This document shows, one piece after another, positions 27,834-39,742 of a stretch of 64,000 nucleotides of DNA; the stretch's first letter is position 1, and every line of letters begins with the position of its first letter. Location: positions 35,920 to 99,919 of the forward strand of contig NW_003546263.1 in NCBI RefSeq assembly GCF_000090795.2. The letters are read 5' to 3'. This DNA comes from Amphimedon queenslandica. Its lineage: Eukaryota > Porifera > Demospongiae > Haplosclerida > Niphatidae. Made by a program: the position numbers and the translations under genes. The notes beneath the pieces were generated by a model, which worked only from the letters and a program-made list of their open reading frames with translations, did not search any database and was not told the origin of the DNA.

Positions 27834-29017
27834 ATGGAGCAGCAAGAGGAAGAGGAGGAATGCATAAGTAGTGCGGAGACAAGCCCCAGTCTCTCTCCTA
27901 AAAATGCTCTCTTGACTATGGCCGGGAATATGGACGAGGCATACAAGTCCTCAATACTCTCTTTCCCTAATTTAAAGCTGCTGGAATGTCACGGACAGAT
28001 AAGAGAGTTACAAACGATAATAAGGAACAAGTGAGAAAAGAAAGATGTGTCATTCACGTGATATAATAATAATTATATTAGTAGTTAAAATTGTATGGGT
28101 AAATTAATTGTGGATTTTTGTAGGTCGACTACTCGTAATGAATTTATTTTTTGTGCCGATCGCTTGGTAAAATTACAATGTTATACATAGTTTATTGAAT
28201 GGTATTTATACTTTAGATCAGAATTGTGGTTGAGCAAGGTTTAGACTGCATACCCACCTATGAATGCACTGTGACAACACCAACAGGTACACAATGCAAA
28301 AAACAAAACATGAATTGCATTTTGGACTTTGAAGGCATGAAATATACTGGAGTCAAGTTTGAGAAGATGACGTGTGCGGTCAGTATTGTTCGAAGTGGTG
28401 AGGCAACTTTTTAAAACTGTATGATCCATGCATTAGCGATTAATAGGGGAAGCAATGGAGAAAGGAATGAGAGATTGCTTCAGATCAATATGCATTGGAA
28501 AGATATTGATAAAGAGAGATACAGATACTAATGTTGCAAGGGCAAGTCTCATTAAACTATCATGTGATGATGATAACAAAAAGACTGTTTTTAGGTTTAC
28601 TATGCGAAATTCCCCTCAAAAATAGAACACAGAACAGTTTTATTGCTATACCCGGTTCTAGGTTAGGCATATATTTATTACCAATTATGTTAAACTTGGC
28701 ATCTATAGAGACAGGAGCAACTGTGAAAGCAGCCGTTAAAGTGCTCAAGGATCACGGAGTACAAGAAAAGAATATAGTTTTTGTTAATTTGTTTTCCTCA
28801 TTTAAAGGTTAGCATAATATTGTATAATAAATTCTGTTAATGTATTTATACTTTTAAGTAACCAACTGTTTCCTTCTACACTCTGCATTTGTTTCCTTTC
28901 CTTACGTCAGGTGTGGAAAGTCTTTTAAAGAAATATCCTGAAATAACAATGCTAACGTCTGAAGTACACGAATTCTGTCCCAACCACTTTGGACAGAAAT
29001 ATTTTGGTGTCAGTTGA
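27834..29017 (+). CDS. UPRT: uracil phosphoribosyltransferase homologue
   Basis: Exons 27834-28030, 28124-28166, 28217-28286, 28335-28397, 28447-28541, 28595-28661, 28709-28807, 28911-29017. Matches the animal UPRT family from end to end: QIRELQTIIRNKSTTR, FCADRLIRIVVEQGL, CTVTTPTG, KYTGVKFEK, SIVRSGEAMEKGMRDC, VYYAKFP, ETGATVKAAVKVL, and the C-terminal HFGQKYFG. The family salvages uracil to UMP with PRPP in microbes; activity of the animal members is less certain. The N-terminal 45 residues are acidic and unconserved. Two oddities: the intron 28542-28594 starts with GC (GGCAAGTC), and the intron 28287-28334 is 48 nt, open in frame. Start placed at MEQQEE, the only Met before the conserved part with a sensible context. 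Confidence 0.93.
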
Positions 29018-29171
29018 AAAAGGATAACAATAATCAAGAATAATAATAATAGTAATCAAATTATAATAAAATAATTGCATAAATGATATCATTGTTCATA
29101 GTAATTAAAATTAATAAATTGTAGCAAAATCACAAAAATTAATAAAGTTATTGATGCCGGTTTGCAACCAG

Positions 29172-30119
29172 CTATTCCTTTTGCATTTTACCTCCAGCAA
29201 AACTCAAGTATGAAGCCCAGCCCAAACTCACGATAAGTACAAAGTTCAATTGATGAGCAACTGGTATGAGCTTGAAATTAATCAACTACATGCAAGACCA
29301 TGTGACGATCATGTGATAGCATGGATTTAGCTATTTACCTGTGCAATGGGCCAAAGGCACCAGTTGGCCTTCATTGTTGGCCATATCCTTGCTCTCACAT
29401 TGTCCATGGCTTGATCATTCGTCTTACCCTCTAGTTTAGGTAAACTATTAAGGAGCCAATAATTAATCCTTAATCAAAAATCAAGCAAGGCTTACGTGAA
29501 TAGATATATGGTATTGATGCTGATTGCCCAGTAAGTAAATTGATCAAAAAACATCTTAAGGAAAGCCATTCTGGTACCAGTGAGTGCAAGCTATACGTGG
29601 AGAGAGTTAAAACTAAGATGCAAGTTATCAGGTTGACGAACCCTTTTGACAACCATGTACTCCAAAAAATTAAAGTGCAAATGAGCTAACGGTCCCAATA
29701 TTAATGAACCAAACACAGCAGCCCTTCCAACTCTCTGAAAGAAAAGGAAAAAATGGAGGATTAAAACACTGACAAATGTAGGCATCTTTGGTTGCACACA
29801 TGATGAAGGAACCTACAGCAAAATTGAGCTTTCCATTTTCCTCCGGTAATATGAATTGGCCTATCACATCCCCCAGACCAAACAAAACTAAGAAAAGGGG
29901 GAAAAAGAGGAAAAGGGGTTGCACGAGTTGCAAGACTATCTATGGCAGTCACTTACTCCCAGAAGTGATGCTTTTAGTAATGACAGGCGCCTTTTCCAAC
30001 TGACTGTTGTACCATGCCATTGGACTAAACCTCCTAGACTGAGTACGCAATGGAGTCTGAGCTCCACGCCTCAAGAATACAGCAACTACACGACCACCTC
30101 CTTGAAAGAAAGACGCCAT
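29172..30119 (-). CDS. Mpv17/PMP22 family membrane protein (PXMP2-like)
   Basis: Exons 29957-30119, 29817-29887, 29642-29734, 29496-29590, 29339-29444, 29172-29285. Family hallmarks in order: PVITKSITSGILFGLGDVIG, AVFGSLILGPLAHLHFNFLE, KMFFDQFTYWAI, IWPTMKANWCLWPIAQLINF, LGWASYLSF. Four hydrophobic helices, about 210 aa, as in Mpv17, PXMP2 and Sym1. The N-terminus is Arg-rich and lacks acidic residues (RRGAQTPLRTQSRRF), which suggests mitochondrial targeting. These proteins form small pores in mitochondrial or peroxisomal inner membranes. Which subfamily it belongs to cannot be decided from the motifs alone. Confidence 0.88.
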
Positions 30120-30543
30120 TTCTACTATAATAGGGCGTGGCTGGAAATCATAACTTTGTCTTTAACTTTTTAGCTTCAAATTTCAGAATTTTGTGCAGTG
30201 CAACTCGAATTGTGTTCAATTTGCAAATTCAAACAAGCTGTTAAAACAATCAAACCCTTTCCATACATAAAATGCTCTTTCTTGGAAGATTCTTGCCCTC
30301 TCTCTTAAAAGAATGCTTGTCTACTATTTGCAAAATTTTAAAAAGATATTTTGAATACAATTAAAATTTTGCCTTTAAAAAAATTCATCTGTAAAAAGAA
30401 ACAGGAGTCTGATAAAATATCATAGCGCACGTGTGTATCTAGGGTGTGGCTCATTGAGGCCACGCCCAGAGACCTGTTGTTCCTTTCTGTGGTTGTAATT
30501 TCACTAATTTGATTGCTTTGCTCGTTTCTTTTTTCTCTTAGCC
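30120..30543. promoter_or_regulatory. divergent spacer Mpv17-like / SH3BGRL-like
   Basis: 424 bp between two divergent starts; contains poly-A/T rich sequence and a TTTCTTTTTTCTCTTAG tract immediately before the SH3BGRL start, which may be a 5' UTR intron acceptor. Nothing else seen. Confidence 0.4.
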
Positions 30544-31042
30544 ATGGCAGCAGTCAACTATTACTACTCCAGCGTATCCAGCAACTTAGAGGTATGCCTT
30601 TTTCTATGCTAAATCCATCAGAGTTGTAACCTAGTCCCAATTATACCCTTTTACCTTTAAAGTGTTTATATGTGAACTATTAATGTTGTAAATTGATTTG
30701 CTTGCATTATTATTATTATCATCATTAGTTGAAAAAGAACCAGCAAAAGATAGAGATGATACTAGACTCAAAGAAGATACCATACAACAAGCTTGACGTT
30801 GCTGCCGACACTGACCTCAGGGACAAAATGAGAGGAATAATTGGTGATCCAAAAGCACTCCCACCTCAACTTTTCAACGGAGATACATACTGTGGGGTGA
30901 GCATAGGGAGACAGAGGGTTTGGACATGTATAATAATGACACTTTGTTTGTCATTCTTCTAATTCCAATCCAATAGGATTTTGACGCTTTTGAAGAAGCT
31001 CTTGAAACAGAGACCCTGGAAGAATTCCTCAAGTTGAAATGA
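30544..31042 (+). CDS. SH3-domain-binding glutamic-acid-rich-like protein
   Basis: Exons 30544-30591, 30729-30896, 30975-31042. A 94-residue thioredoxin-fold protein like SH3BGRL and SH3BGRL3: YYSSVSSN in place of the CxxC of true glutaredoxins, then KKNQQKIEMILDSKKIPY, ALPPQLFNGDTYCGDFDAFEE, and LEEFLKLK at the end (family ending LQEFLKL). With no CxxC it is unlikely to be a redox enzyme; relatives are small adaptor or regulatory proteins of the cytosol and nucleus. AATAAAG poly(A) signal near 31064. Confidence 0.92.
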
Positions 31043-31444
31043 GCTCCTCTAGTGCCTTCATGCTAATAAAGCACAACTATTGTAGACTAGCAATATAAAA
31101 GCTGTAGAGAAATTTATAGTGTTTGCAAATGCTTTTTAGTTAATGATCTTTATAAACTTCATCATTCCTCAGTTTGCTACAATTACGTGATATCTGTGTA
31201 ATAAATGCCATTATTATTATTGGCACATGGTGCACAATAATAAGCATAAAAATACTTCTTAGTTTCAACATGATAACATATCTTTTAAAATAATAAATTA
31301 CTATAGGATTCGTGCCTAATTCTCTCTCCAACAAAAAAACGCAACAACAAAACTCTTTTGAAGAAAAAAAGAGTCACACAAAATTGAAACCAAACCTCCT
31401 CTAGGTGCTAATAATTATACGTGGTGTGGGCTAGGAGCGTGCGG
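31043..31444. other. tail-to-tail spacer
   Basis: About 400 bp between the convergent SH3BGRL-like and CUL5 stops: 3' UTRs, a poly-A-rich stretch, no gene seen. Confidence 0.5.
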
Positions 31445-34400
31445 CTACGCCAAATAAATAAAAGTGCTGAGATTGTCTTCGTCTCTCTTCATGTACTTAT
31501 TCTCAATGAGCCACTCGATCTGTTCCTTTATCATCTTCTTGGGAGGTATGAACATGTTCTTTAGAATCTCAACCAGTTCGGTTTGTAGGGCCGCGTTTGT
31601 TAGCCTCTTTCTCATTTTCATTATTTTAACTATAGCTTCCTACAGGAAATGTTAGGGTACATAGGAAGAGGGTACAGTTTAAAGGTTTAGCTTGCTCATT
31701 CGGTTTACCTGTGTTCTCAGTATCCTTAGTTGAACTATCCCTTCATTGTCTTCCTCTTTGGTTTTCTCTGTTGTCAACTGGAGTCGACCGATCAGATTAA
31801 TCTTGCCACGCTTTTGAAGCTTTCCTTGCTTACTAAAGAGAGAGAGAGGGAGAGGGAGGGGGCAGGAGGATGATTATTATCAGAGTGTATGTGTTGTTTG
31901 ACTGACACACTCACACTAGTCCGAATTCTTGATTGACATAAAACATTGTCAAATCGCAAAATTCTTTAAAAGAAGCTACTTCAGGTTCTGCCAGTAACAC
32001 CTGACGCTTCATCTTAGGAAATGCAACCAAAGACTATAAAAGAAGAAGAGAAAGTACATGTGCATGTATTGCATAAGTGTACATGTATACATGTATATGT
32101 ACATATACATGTACATGTATATGTACATGTACATGTACATATACATGTACATGTACATATACATGTACATAGGCTTACCCATAAAGTCCTCCTTAGCTCA
32201 GGATCAGGTAATTCTGTAGCTAATCTATAATAAGGATATAATCTTAATATAATATTGTAATTACGTGTACCTGAGGCTTTCAAAAGATATCTTATCTTCT
32301 GGTCTTTGGTTCCAGGCAAAGAGTACAGCCATTTGGAATGTCGTGACCTCCAGCTCGTACTTGCCAACTTGATTCTGAAACGTGATCTAAAGAAAAAGGA
32401 AAAGGTAGAGGGAGAAGAAGAGAGCTAGGGTAGGTTACCGATCCATTAGACATGATATGATGCCACGTTAGCTTTCTCCCATTGTGTTTCTTACGATAGA
32501 ACTCTTCGACTTCGGGGATGAAGTCCTCCAACTAACAATAAACGAAATAATAATTACATGTACATGTATTGTGTGTGTGTACTTCGGTGGGTAATGAAAC
32601 TGGTACTCTCTCTGAGCTCCTCGACCATGCACCAGCATTTAAAACCTTAATATTAACAAGGTCTGAAAACAAAAATAAAATAGTGAAGAACTGTGTAGCA
32701 GTGGAGTGACGTTACCGGCAGTATCGGAGCCTTTGTTCTTGTCCTTGAACTCGGTGTTGAGATCATCGCTGACTTTAATGTCTTGAAACATACGAGCGAG
32801 TTTATTAACATACTCTGCCGGCATCCCAACATCCTTGGAAAGGGAAAATGAGATTTATTTAAAAAGTGAAGTTGGGATAGGAACTCACCCTCAGCCATTC
32901 AACCATGTTCTCTTCCTTTTCGCTGTCAGCTGATGTCTCTAGTATCAATCGTCTCGTTAAATGCGTTTTGTGATATCTCATGAAGACGTCTTTATTTTGG
33001 ACGTACTTGAGGACAAGAAGCTAGAAATGAACACAACAATAATATTGTCATTAGAAATAATTGATGTTGTGAAAATAGAACACTCAATACTGCTAAAGCA
33101 TCTATACAAGTAGATTGATGTCCTTATGCTATGTAGAAATGTTGAGCTGATTCCAATGAATATTTTTCGCATCATAGCCATTTATAAAAATAAGCCAATT
33201 TCTGAAAAATACCCAAGGCTATAGCCCATGGTTTTTCCAAAAAATGGCTCCGAAATCATCCCCAATTTTTATTACATTTTCTGATACATATTGATGTACT
33301 TATGCTATGTAGAAAGTTTGAGCTGACTCTGGCAAATATTTTTCAAGTTATGGCCAAATTTTGAAATAGGCCAATTTCTAAAAAATGCCCAAGGCTATAG
33401 TATAGCCCATGGTTTTTTCCAAAAAATGGCTCCGAAATCACCCCCAATTTTTATTACATTTTCAGATACATATTGATGTACTTATGCTATGTAGAAAGTT
33501 TGAGCCGATTCCGACTTCAATTTTTAAAGTTATGGCCATTTTAAAAATAGGCTGATTCCGATTATAATTATTGAACTTGAGAACATTGAAGATTTACATT
33601 AGTTGTACTGCTACAGCAATCTCTCAGTGTCCCTTACCACACTCCGTAGTTTCTCATCAATCTCTTCAGAAGTCAGTTTCTTACTGAGAGGAGTCTTACG
33701 AAGTAGCAAGTCACAATAATTAGCTAACAGTTCGGGGCACTTGGATTCCGGATGAGTCTTTGAAGCACCAGATACTCTATACATAGAACTGTATGAGAAC
33801 AGGGACTATATTCATGTGACTTACTTTCCTTTAGTGCCAAGCTCCAATTTAAATACAGAGACATCGTTAACAACTTTCTTATAAGCCTAAGAGAAGAGAG
33901 AGATGAATAGAGGTAGATAGATACAGAGGGTTTTATAAGAAAAATGGCGAGACTAACTATATCTCTTGATGTTAAAAATCTAGAATCGTCACCAAAAGCA
34001 TCTTTGACTAACTCGCTAAACAATTTAAATAATTTCAACAACTCCTCAATATATTTCTCTGAGTCCTAATAAAAAATTAAAACAACAATCGCCATTTTAA
34101 AATTTCATACCCAAATAAACACCAATAGGTGTTTTCCTAGACTTACCGTCGTAATGACTTCAGCATGAGCCTTCATGTCTGATAGCCCAGTATTGACAAT
34201 ATGAGACTCTAAACACTTTAACATTGGGTCCACCCCATTGGCTATACGGTCCATCAAACGATACATTACCATTAGCTCTGGATTGATAAGGATTGATAGA
34301 ACATAACCCAGTACAACACACATTCCACTTACTCTCCACTTCATTGGCCGAGATAAGTTTGGGACACTCCTCCAGTATGACATCACTGTGCGTCTTTATT

Positions 34401-36022
34401 AATATTCTATCCAACTCGGTCATTACCTGCAATGATTAATAATTATATTCAATATAATGATTTTTATTATTCTTTTATTTACTAGTTTCACTGATTGACT
34501 GTCCTTTGAGGTTTCTAAATAACGAGTCGCTCTTCTCTGCTCCTCCGAAATCTTATCACTTGCCTGTAAAGAGAGAAAGAGAGAGAGAGAGAGAATAAAA
34601 AAAAGACAGAAAGAGATTGCTTCCCCTTACATATCTCATATAATTCTGTACTCCATTCTCGCTCAGATACTGAGAGGAGCTAGACGTGTAGAACTCTTTT
34701 GTAGCTTCGAGGTAAGACTTTTCAAAGTACTCCAGATAAATTTGTAACTTGTTTGACGTGTCCGTGCATAAATTGACTATAAAGAGAGGAGAGAATAAGA
34801 AAGTGAATGTCAGATAACATAATACATACACGTACATACATGTACATACACAATAATACAATAACTTTATCAAGCGTACAGTACATATTCATAATAGACT
34901 TTAGCCATTAGATGTATCTATAAAGTTGGTCTTATTTACTCACCGAAAGACTCCCTGACTCCAATAACTAGTTGTGCGTCATAAGCTTCTCCTGACCTCT
35001 CCTTATACAAGAAAGACATGGCAGCTGACAATAACTGAGACCTGACGTCAGCAAATATGCTCCTGTTCCATGTCTGGAGCATTAGCTGGGAGGAAAGAGA
35101 GGAGAGGAAGAAAAAAAGAAGACATACATTTACATGTACAATTAAACTCGGCATTAAAAAGAGAGAAGGTTAACCCCTACCACTTGAACTTTATTTCCTT
35201 CTTGTCTTTTCTTATTCGCTTTATTTGCACTGTTCTCGACTTCTATAGACTGGAAAAAAACAAGAGATGTCCATTCGTATAAAGCAGAGACTGCCTACCT
35301 GGAAGGGAAGGGGAAGGTACTGACATTGTGTGAAGAACTTTGTCCATTCCTTTATGTAAGCTTTCAATAGAGCACTCTCTTCCTTATGCTGACTGACAGA
35401 CTGGGGAAAAGAAAGGTGGAGAGGTAATAGCAGATTAGGAAATATTAATAATTATTGGTAATTCTATGACTGAATTATATTATACTGGCAGATTTTGAAT
35501 TTGGTATAGCCATGTGTCATTGAGCATGTGCTCAGAATAGAGCAAAATTGTGGATTTAATTTTGGCAACTTTAGTATTTTTTTATTCACAAATATTATGG
35601 AACTCTTGTCAATTTTTCCCACTATTGTGGTACCACTCATGTTCCCTTACCGTTTGTATTTCTCTAGTAAACTCGAGTATAACCTCCTCTAAAGCTTTCT
35701 GTATCTTAGCCGGAGCCTTTTCATCCCAACTACAGACTGTATGTACGTCCCTAATAATTACAATAGGGAAATTAGTAATAATAATATTTGTTTTATTAGC
35801 TGTTCAAATAATTATTAACTAATTTGTCTCTCTCATAAACAATAATTAATGAATTACAAAGTACGTATACAATTACCAGAAAAGGTCTTGCCATTCCTGT
35901 CTAGTAATTTCTTGCTGTTTCAAGAGTTTAACGACAATTGGTTGCATCTTTGGCCACTGATCCGTGAAGTTAGAACTACCATTCCCTCTTAAAAGAGCAG
36001 ACGAGGTCCCAACGGAGGCCAT
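31445..36022 (-). CDS. CUL5: cullin-5
   Basis: Twenty-one exons: 35877-36022, 35651-35750, 35299-35400, 35181-35249, 34944-35085, 34631-34776, 34483-34563, 34333-34426, 34147-34277, 33958-34065, 33827-33886, 33638-33776, 32889-33020, 32717-32833, 32583-32662, 32439-32531, 32271-32386, 32178-32224, 31915-32033, 31709-31832, 31445-31639. Segments specific to CUL5 rather than CUL2/3/4: ESKCPELLANYCDLLLRKTP, LLVLKYVQNKDVFMRYHK, VGMPAEYVNKLARMFQDIKV, WSRSSERVPVSLPTELED. The C-terminal winged-helix region carries the neddylation site in IVKIMKMRK, and the protein ends STFIYLA. About 780 aa. Scaffold of the ElonginB/C-SOCS-box ubiquitin ligases that bind Rbx2. Complete. Confidence 0.97.
32080..32172. 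repeat. (ACATGT)n / (TATACATG)n simple repeat
   Basis: About 90 bp of alternating ACATGT and ATACATGTATATG units in a CUL5 intron, immediately before a splice donor. Confidence 0.9.
33100..33570. repeat. intronic repeat units, CTATAGCC subtype
   Basis: Three tandem units in the CUL5 intron, with ATTGATGTCCTTATGCTATG, AAAGTTTGAGCTGA and CCCAAGGCTATAGCCCATGG (33217-33236 region). The same family as in the androglobin-like intron at 10.5 kb. Confidence 0.8.
35473..35580. mobile_element. degraded MITE fragment, TATAGCGG family
   Basis: CATTGAGCATGTGCTCAGAA and GGATTTAATTTTGGCAAC correspond to the central part of the palindromic element at 56232-56440. Terminal parts are lost or diverged. Lies in a CUL5 intron. 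Confidence 0.5.
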
Positions 36023-36222
36023 CTTGTTCTACTTCACTCTTTACTTTACCTTTAAGACTAGAGATATTGCTAATAAGGAAAAGAGTAATAACAGAAAGAG
36101 GCTATAATACCAGTGAGTGCTCTATGCTTGCAATGTCACAGTATAAACCACGCCTATTGGTTACGCCCTTTAATACCCACGTGGAGTATTTCCATGGCAA
36201 CTGATAAACCCCAGGTCCACCA
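36023..36222. promoter_or_regulatory. bidirectional promoter region CUL5 / UBXN11
   Basis: 200 bp between two divergent start codons. Contains ACCACGCCTATTGGTTACG, which includes an inverted CCAAT box (ATTGG). No TATA box evident. Confidence 0.5.
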
Positions 36223-38304
36223 GTGATGAGTTCTCCAAGTGGAAACTTAAAGAAAGTCAAAAAGCAGCCATTGCCTCAAGCTGCAAGATCTCCTCCTTAC
36301 AGAGCTACGCAGAAGCATGGAGATGCATCGAAACTAGAGCTTAAAATGGCTTCTACAATTGCTTCAAGAGAAGGCTCCACTAGTGATTTAGTTGTAAGCA
36401 GTGATGACCAGCCCCTCCTGGCCGAGATAATAGGTGTCATAAGAGAAGAGGAGAGCAAGAAAAGGAAAAAGACTATAAAGCAGAGTGGAGTGCCAACAGA
36501 TAATGATCTAGTCTCATCAATGGCAACCAGACTTGCTAATGTAGAGAAAGATCTATTGGCTGCTAAAAAAGAAATAATTGAAAAGGTTACCGAATAACCT
36601 TCTCTTATCAACTTTTTGCAATTTTTGTATTCTACAGGATGTGTACATTAGAAACTTAGAAGAACGGTTGTTGTCTGCAAAGACTAAATTAAATCAAATG
36701 AGCTCTTCTCCCTCTCTCTCCTCCTCCTCCTCCTCTTATCATGATCTGAAGCTACACTGTGAGGCTCTACAGCAGCAAGTTGATGACATGGAGGTATATT
36801 ATTATGATGCATTTTGATTTGAAGTTTCTATTTTTGCTTTATAGGAATTTCTTAATGACTACGGTTTGGTATGGGTTGGAAAATGTCAACCACTAACTTC
36901 AACTCCTCCTAGTCTATCTTCCACTACTCCTCCTCAAACCAAGCCAACACTGTGGAGTCCAGAATCCTCTCTCCCTCCTCCTTTTCTGTCTCCTCCTTCT
37001 TTTAGGATTGACTTTAATCTCATAGCATCAAATATAACTTCATTAAACACAATTGCTGGTAAAGATTGTCATGTTATATCGCACACGCCAAATGGAGCTG
37101 AACTTAAGGTAACATTTTAATGATGTCCAATGGTTAATGCATATGTACTACACCAGGTACCAGAGCCAATCCCTTTAGCATTATATTCTAATGGACTCAT
37201 GCTTTTTAGTGGCCCATTCAGACCCTATACTGACCCAATGACTCAAGTAATCATGTACAATAGTTGTGTGCCATTGATTGCTTTGATAGAATTTCATCCA
37301 AGATTTACTTGATGGCTATTTCCCATCTGAACTAAAGGAGGCCTATCCTGAAGGAGTCCCATTTGAAGTGCATAGCTTTATTCCTGTACTTGTATCGTAA
37401 TTACACTAGCATAATTATTTCTATAGCTAAATGACAAGCGTTACGAAGAGTATATCCACACTCCACATCATTATAGATTATTCCCTGGAACAGGACAGAA
37501 ACTAAGCAATTCACCCTCCTCTCCTCTTACTCCTGGAATTAGACACACTCCTAATGTCACTTCAGACAGTAATGTTGACAAAGGTGCAACTGTTTCTATG
37601 GAGAACTTTCTTAGAAAGATACCAAAGAATGTCATTAGAGGAGGAAGAGTGATTGATGTGCATGCTGGGCTCACTGAGACTCTGCAAGTATGTTTTAGAT
37701 TCTATTTATTGTAAAGGCAATGAGCAGTCCCTTAATCTTAAAGTTGTATGCATTATAAGCAAGCATTGTTTTATCATTAGGGGTCAAGCTCCAAAGTAAG
37801 ACTACTCAATACTCCAGTTGTTGAAGAAATCAAGCAAAGGTATGGTACTATGCACATTAATTATTATTTTGATTAGTTTCATGATAACTTTTCAGATTAG
37901 AATACGATGAAGAGGTGAGGCCTCATACACCAGGTAGACTAGTAACCCTCAGAATAAAGTCTGAAACAGGAGAAACAGTCAGTTGATCCACCATTAGCTA
38001 ATCCAATCCCATCATAACTTCTATAGACTTACATTCTCAAGATGCACTCAAGTGATACCATTGGTGATATTCATAAGCAGCTCAATAAGATTAAGTAATT
38101 TATGCATGCTTTGAGCATTACTTGTACAATTATATTTTAAGTACATGTAGATCTAAACAAGAGAAGAAAGGTTTTGTATTAAAAGGAGCATTCCCACCAC
38201 GTTCATTCACTGATATGAATATTACACTTAAAGACTCTGGTCTTGTGCCTAGTGCTAATCTATTCCTTGCTAAAATGGAACAAGCAAGTACTTCCGTTAC
38301 TTGA
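36223..38304 (+). CDS. UBXN11: UBX domain protein 11 (socius)
   Basis: Exons 36223-36585, 36639-36793, 36845-37108, 37157-37246, 37290-37367, 37427-37687, 37781-37839, 37896-37977, 38027-38094, 38151-38304. Coiled coil (RLANVEKDLLAAKKEI; VYIRNLEERLLSAKTKL; LHCEALQQQVDDME), EFLNDYGLVWVG, SEP domain (PIPLALYSNGLMLFSGPFRP, GYFPSELKEAYPEGVPFE), NFLRKIPKNVIRGG, then a UBX domain (TLRIKSETGE, ILKMHSSDTIGD, FVLKGAFPPRSF, LKDSGLVPSANLFL). The order coiled coil - SEP - UBX is that of UBXN11, which binds p97/VCP and Rnd GTPases. The vertebrate C-terminal Gly/Pro repeat is absent. The exon 37290-37367 donor (GTGCAT) is weak. MSSPS at 36226 is an equally possible start. Confidence 0.92.
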
Positions 38305-38352
38305 TAATAGTTTTATTTCATTTATTTTTTGTTATTAAAAAATAAGAGACAT

Positions 38353-39593
38353 TTACACGGTACCTGTTGTTCTCATTATGCAATATGAGTTACTCTTACA
38401 TTCATTCTCTCTTTCACTTTTTACTATGCAATTCAATGATCTACTTTTTCTATGCAACTCAAATTGATAGCTAAAATTTCTGTTGTGTTCTTCACTGCTT
38501 TCAGTGTGCTCAGTTTCTTCTTCTTCCTTGCTGCTTTCGATAGTCCTCTCTCTTTCATTTTCATTTTGGTTGTTAGTACTTTGATCAATTGTAGCTCTGC
38601 CTTCATCACTCTCAGTAACATTATCAACTTGATCATCATCATGATCATCTTCAATATTCTCTTCCCTTTTTCCTTCTTCTGCTGCTTTTTCTTTTTCTTG
38701 CTCTTCGACTGTCTCTTTCCTTTCTTCTTCCTCAGCTGTGCCTTCTCTCTCACCTCCTTCAACTCTCACTCCTCTTTCTTCCTCTTCTCTCCTATTCATC
38801 AACTCACTGGTAGAATGACGTCTAATAGTAATTTGTCTATCGGAATCATTTCGAAGTGATTGAGAGGCTGTTTGTGAACGGCGTCGATTTTGACTCTTTC
38901 TCCTACGCCTTCTTTGTATGTGATGATGCTGACTTTGTGAGAAACTTCGGTGTAGAGAAATTGGAGGCAAATCAACATCAAATGAGTCCTGACTGAGGGA
39001 CCTAGGGACAAGAGGAGGAGGAGGGCAAGGAGGAAGAGGAGGAAGAGATCGAACTGGTGGTTGTTGAACAGAGGGAGGTACATCCAACCGATGAGGAACT
39101 ACTCTTACTGTTGTAGCTGCTGGTTCTATAGCTCCTGCAGCTCTTGCTGATGCTCTTTCTCTTTGCAAGATTATTTCTAAAGTTGCAATTCTTTCGTGTA
39201 AATCCATAGGAAGAGATAGACTGCTACTATGGCTTTGATTGAGAAAGTCAGAAGTGTCAAAGGTCTGATGAAGCCGTTGTTCCTGCTCCAGAGGGTCAGA
39301 GTCCTGATCTTCTACTACTCTCTCTAAGGCTCCTGCTCTCTCGGAATATGGAGGAGGTGGTTCAAAAGTCTGTACTGATGCTCTACTGTTATAATTCCTT
39401 GATGCCATTATGGCATTGTTGAGTTGATAGCTATCATAATCATCAACAACATCACACAGCCATGCTTCCATTGGATCAACTATTAAGTAATAATAATGAC
39501 TAGTGGGTATAAAGAATGTACTTTACCTCGTCCTGTTGGATGAACTGCTCCTCCTGTACCCAAAGGAGACGCTTTGCAAGTCATACAACCCAT
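38353..39593 (-). CDS. unrecognised protein with predicted dual-acylated N-terminus
   Basis: Exons 39527-39593 and 38353-39479. The protein begins MGCMTCKASP: Gly2 followed by Cys3 and Cys6 is the pattern for N-myristoylation plus palmitoylation, which would hold it on the cytoplasmic face of membranes. Next come a short conserved-looking block (VDPMEAWLCDVVDDYDSY), a PPPPYSE motif (PPxY, for WW domains), a predicted helix (LHERIATLEIILQRERASAR), a proline-rich stretch (LPPLPPCPPPPLVP, possible SH3 ligand), a basic cluster (QRRRRRKSQNRRRSQ), and a long Glu/Lys-rich tail ending SNSYCIMRTTGTV. About 397 aa. I do not recognise the family. PPxY plus acyl anchor resembles adaptors of Nedd4-type ubiquitin ligases, but that is only analogy. 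Tail-to-tail with UBXN11 with 48 bp between stops. Confidence 0.75.
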
Positions 39594-39742
39594 TCTTGTC
39601 TTGTTTACAAGAAAACACCAGCCCCACCCGGGTGTGGCTCACATGATTCAACACCCACGCACTGAAGAGCGTGGCTCGTACAATCAAATTAGAGAATGAT
39701 TGAAGGGTCTAACCATTTTGGCATTTTGCTAGCATTGCAGCC
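39594..39742. promoter_or_regulatory. bidirectional promoter region, acylated protein / NAGPA
   Basis: 149 bp between divergent starts; contains GGGTGTGGCTC and GAGCGTGGCTC GC-box/KLF-like elements. No TATA box evident. Confidence 0.45.

Noticed and set aside
38452-38859. Hydrophobic plus-strand frame (SFFFFLAAFDSPLSFIFIL...)
   Set aside because: It is the antisense of the Glu/Lys-rich tail of the minus-strand acylated protein; hydrophobicity is an artefact of the complement.
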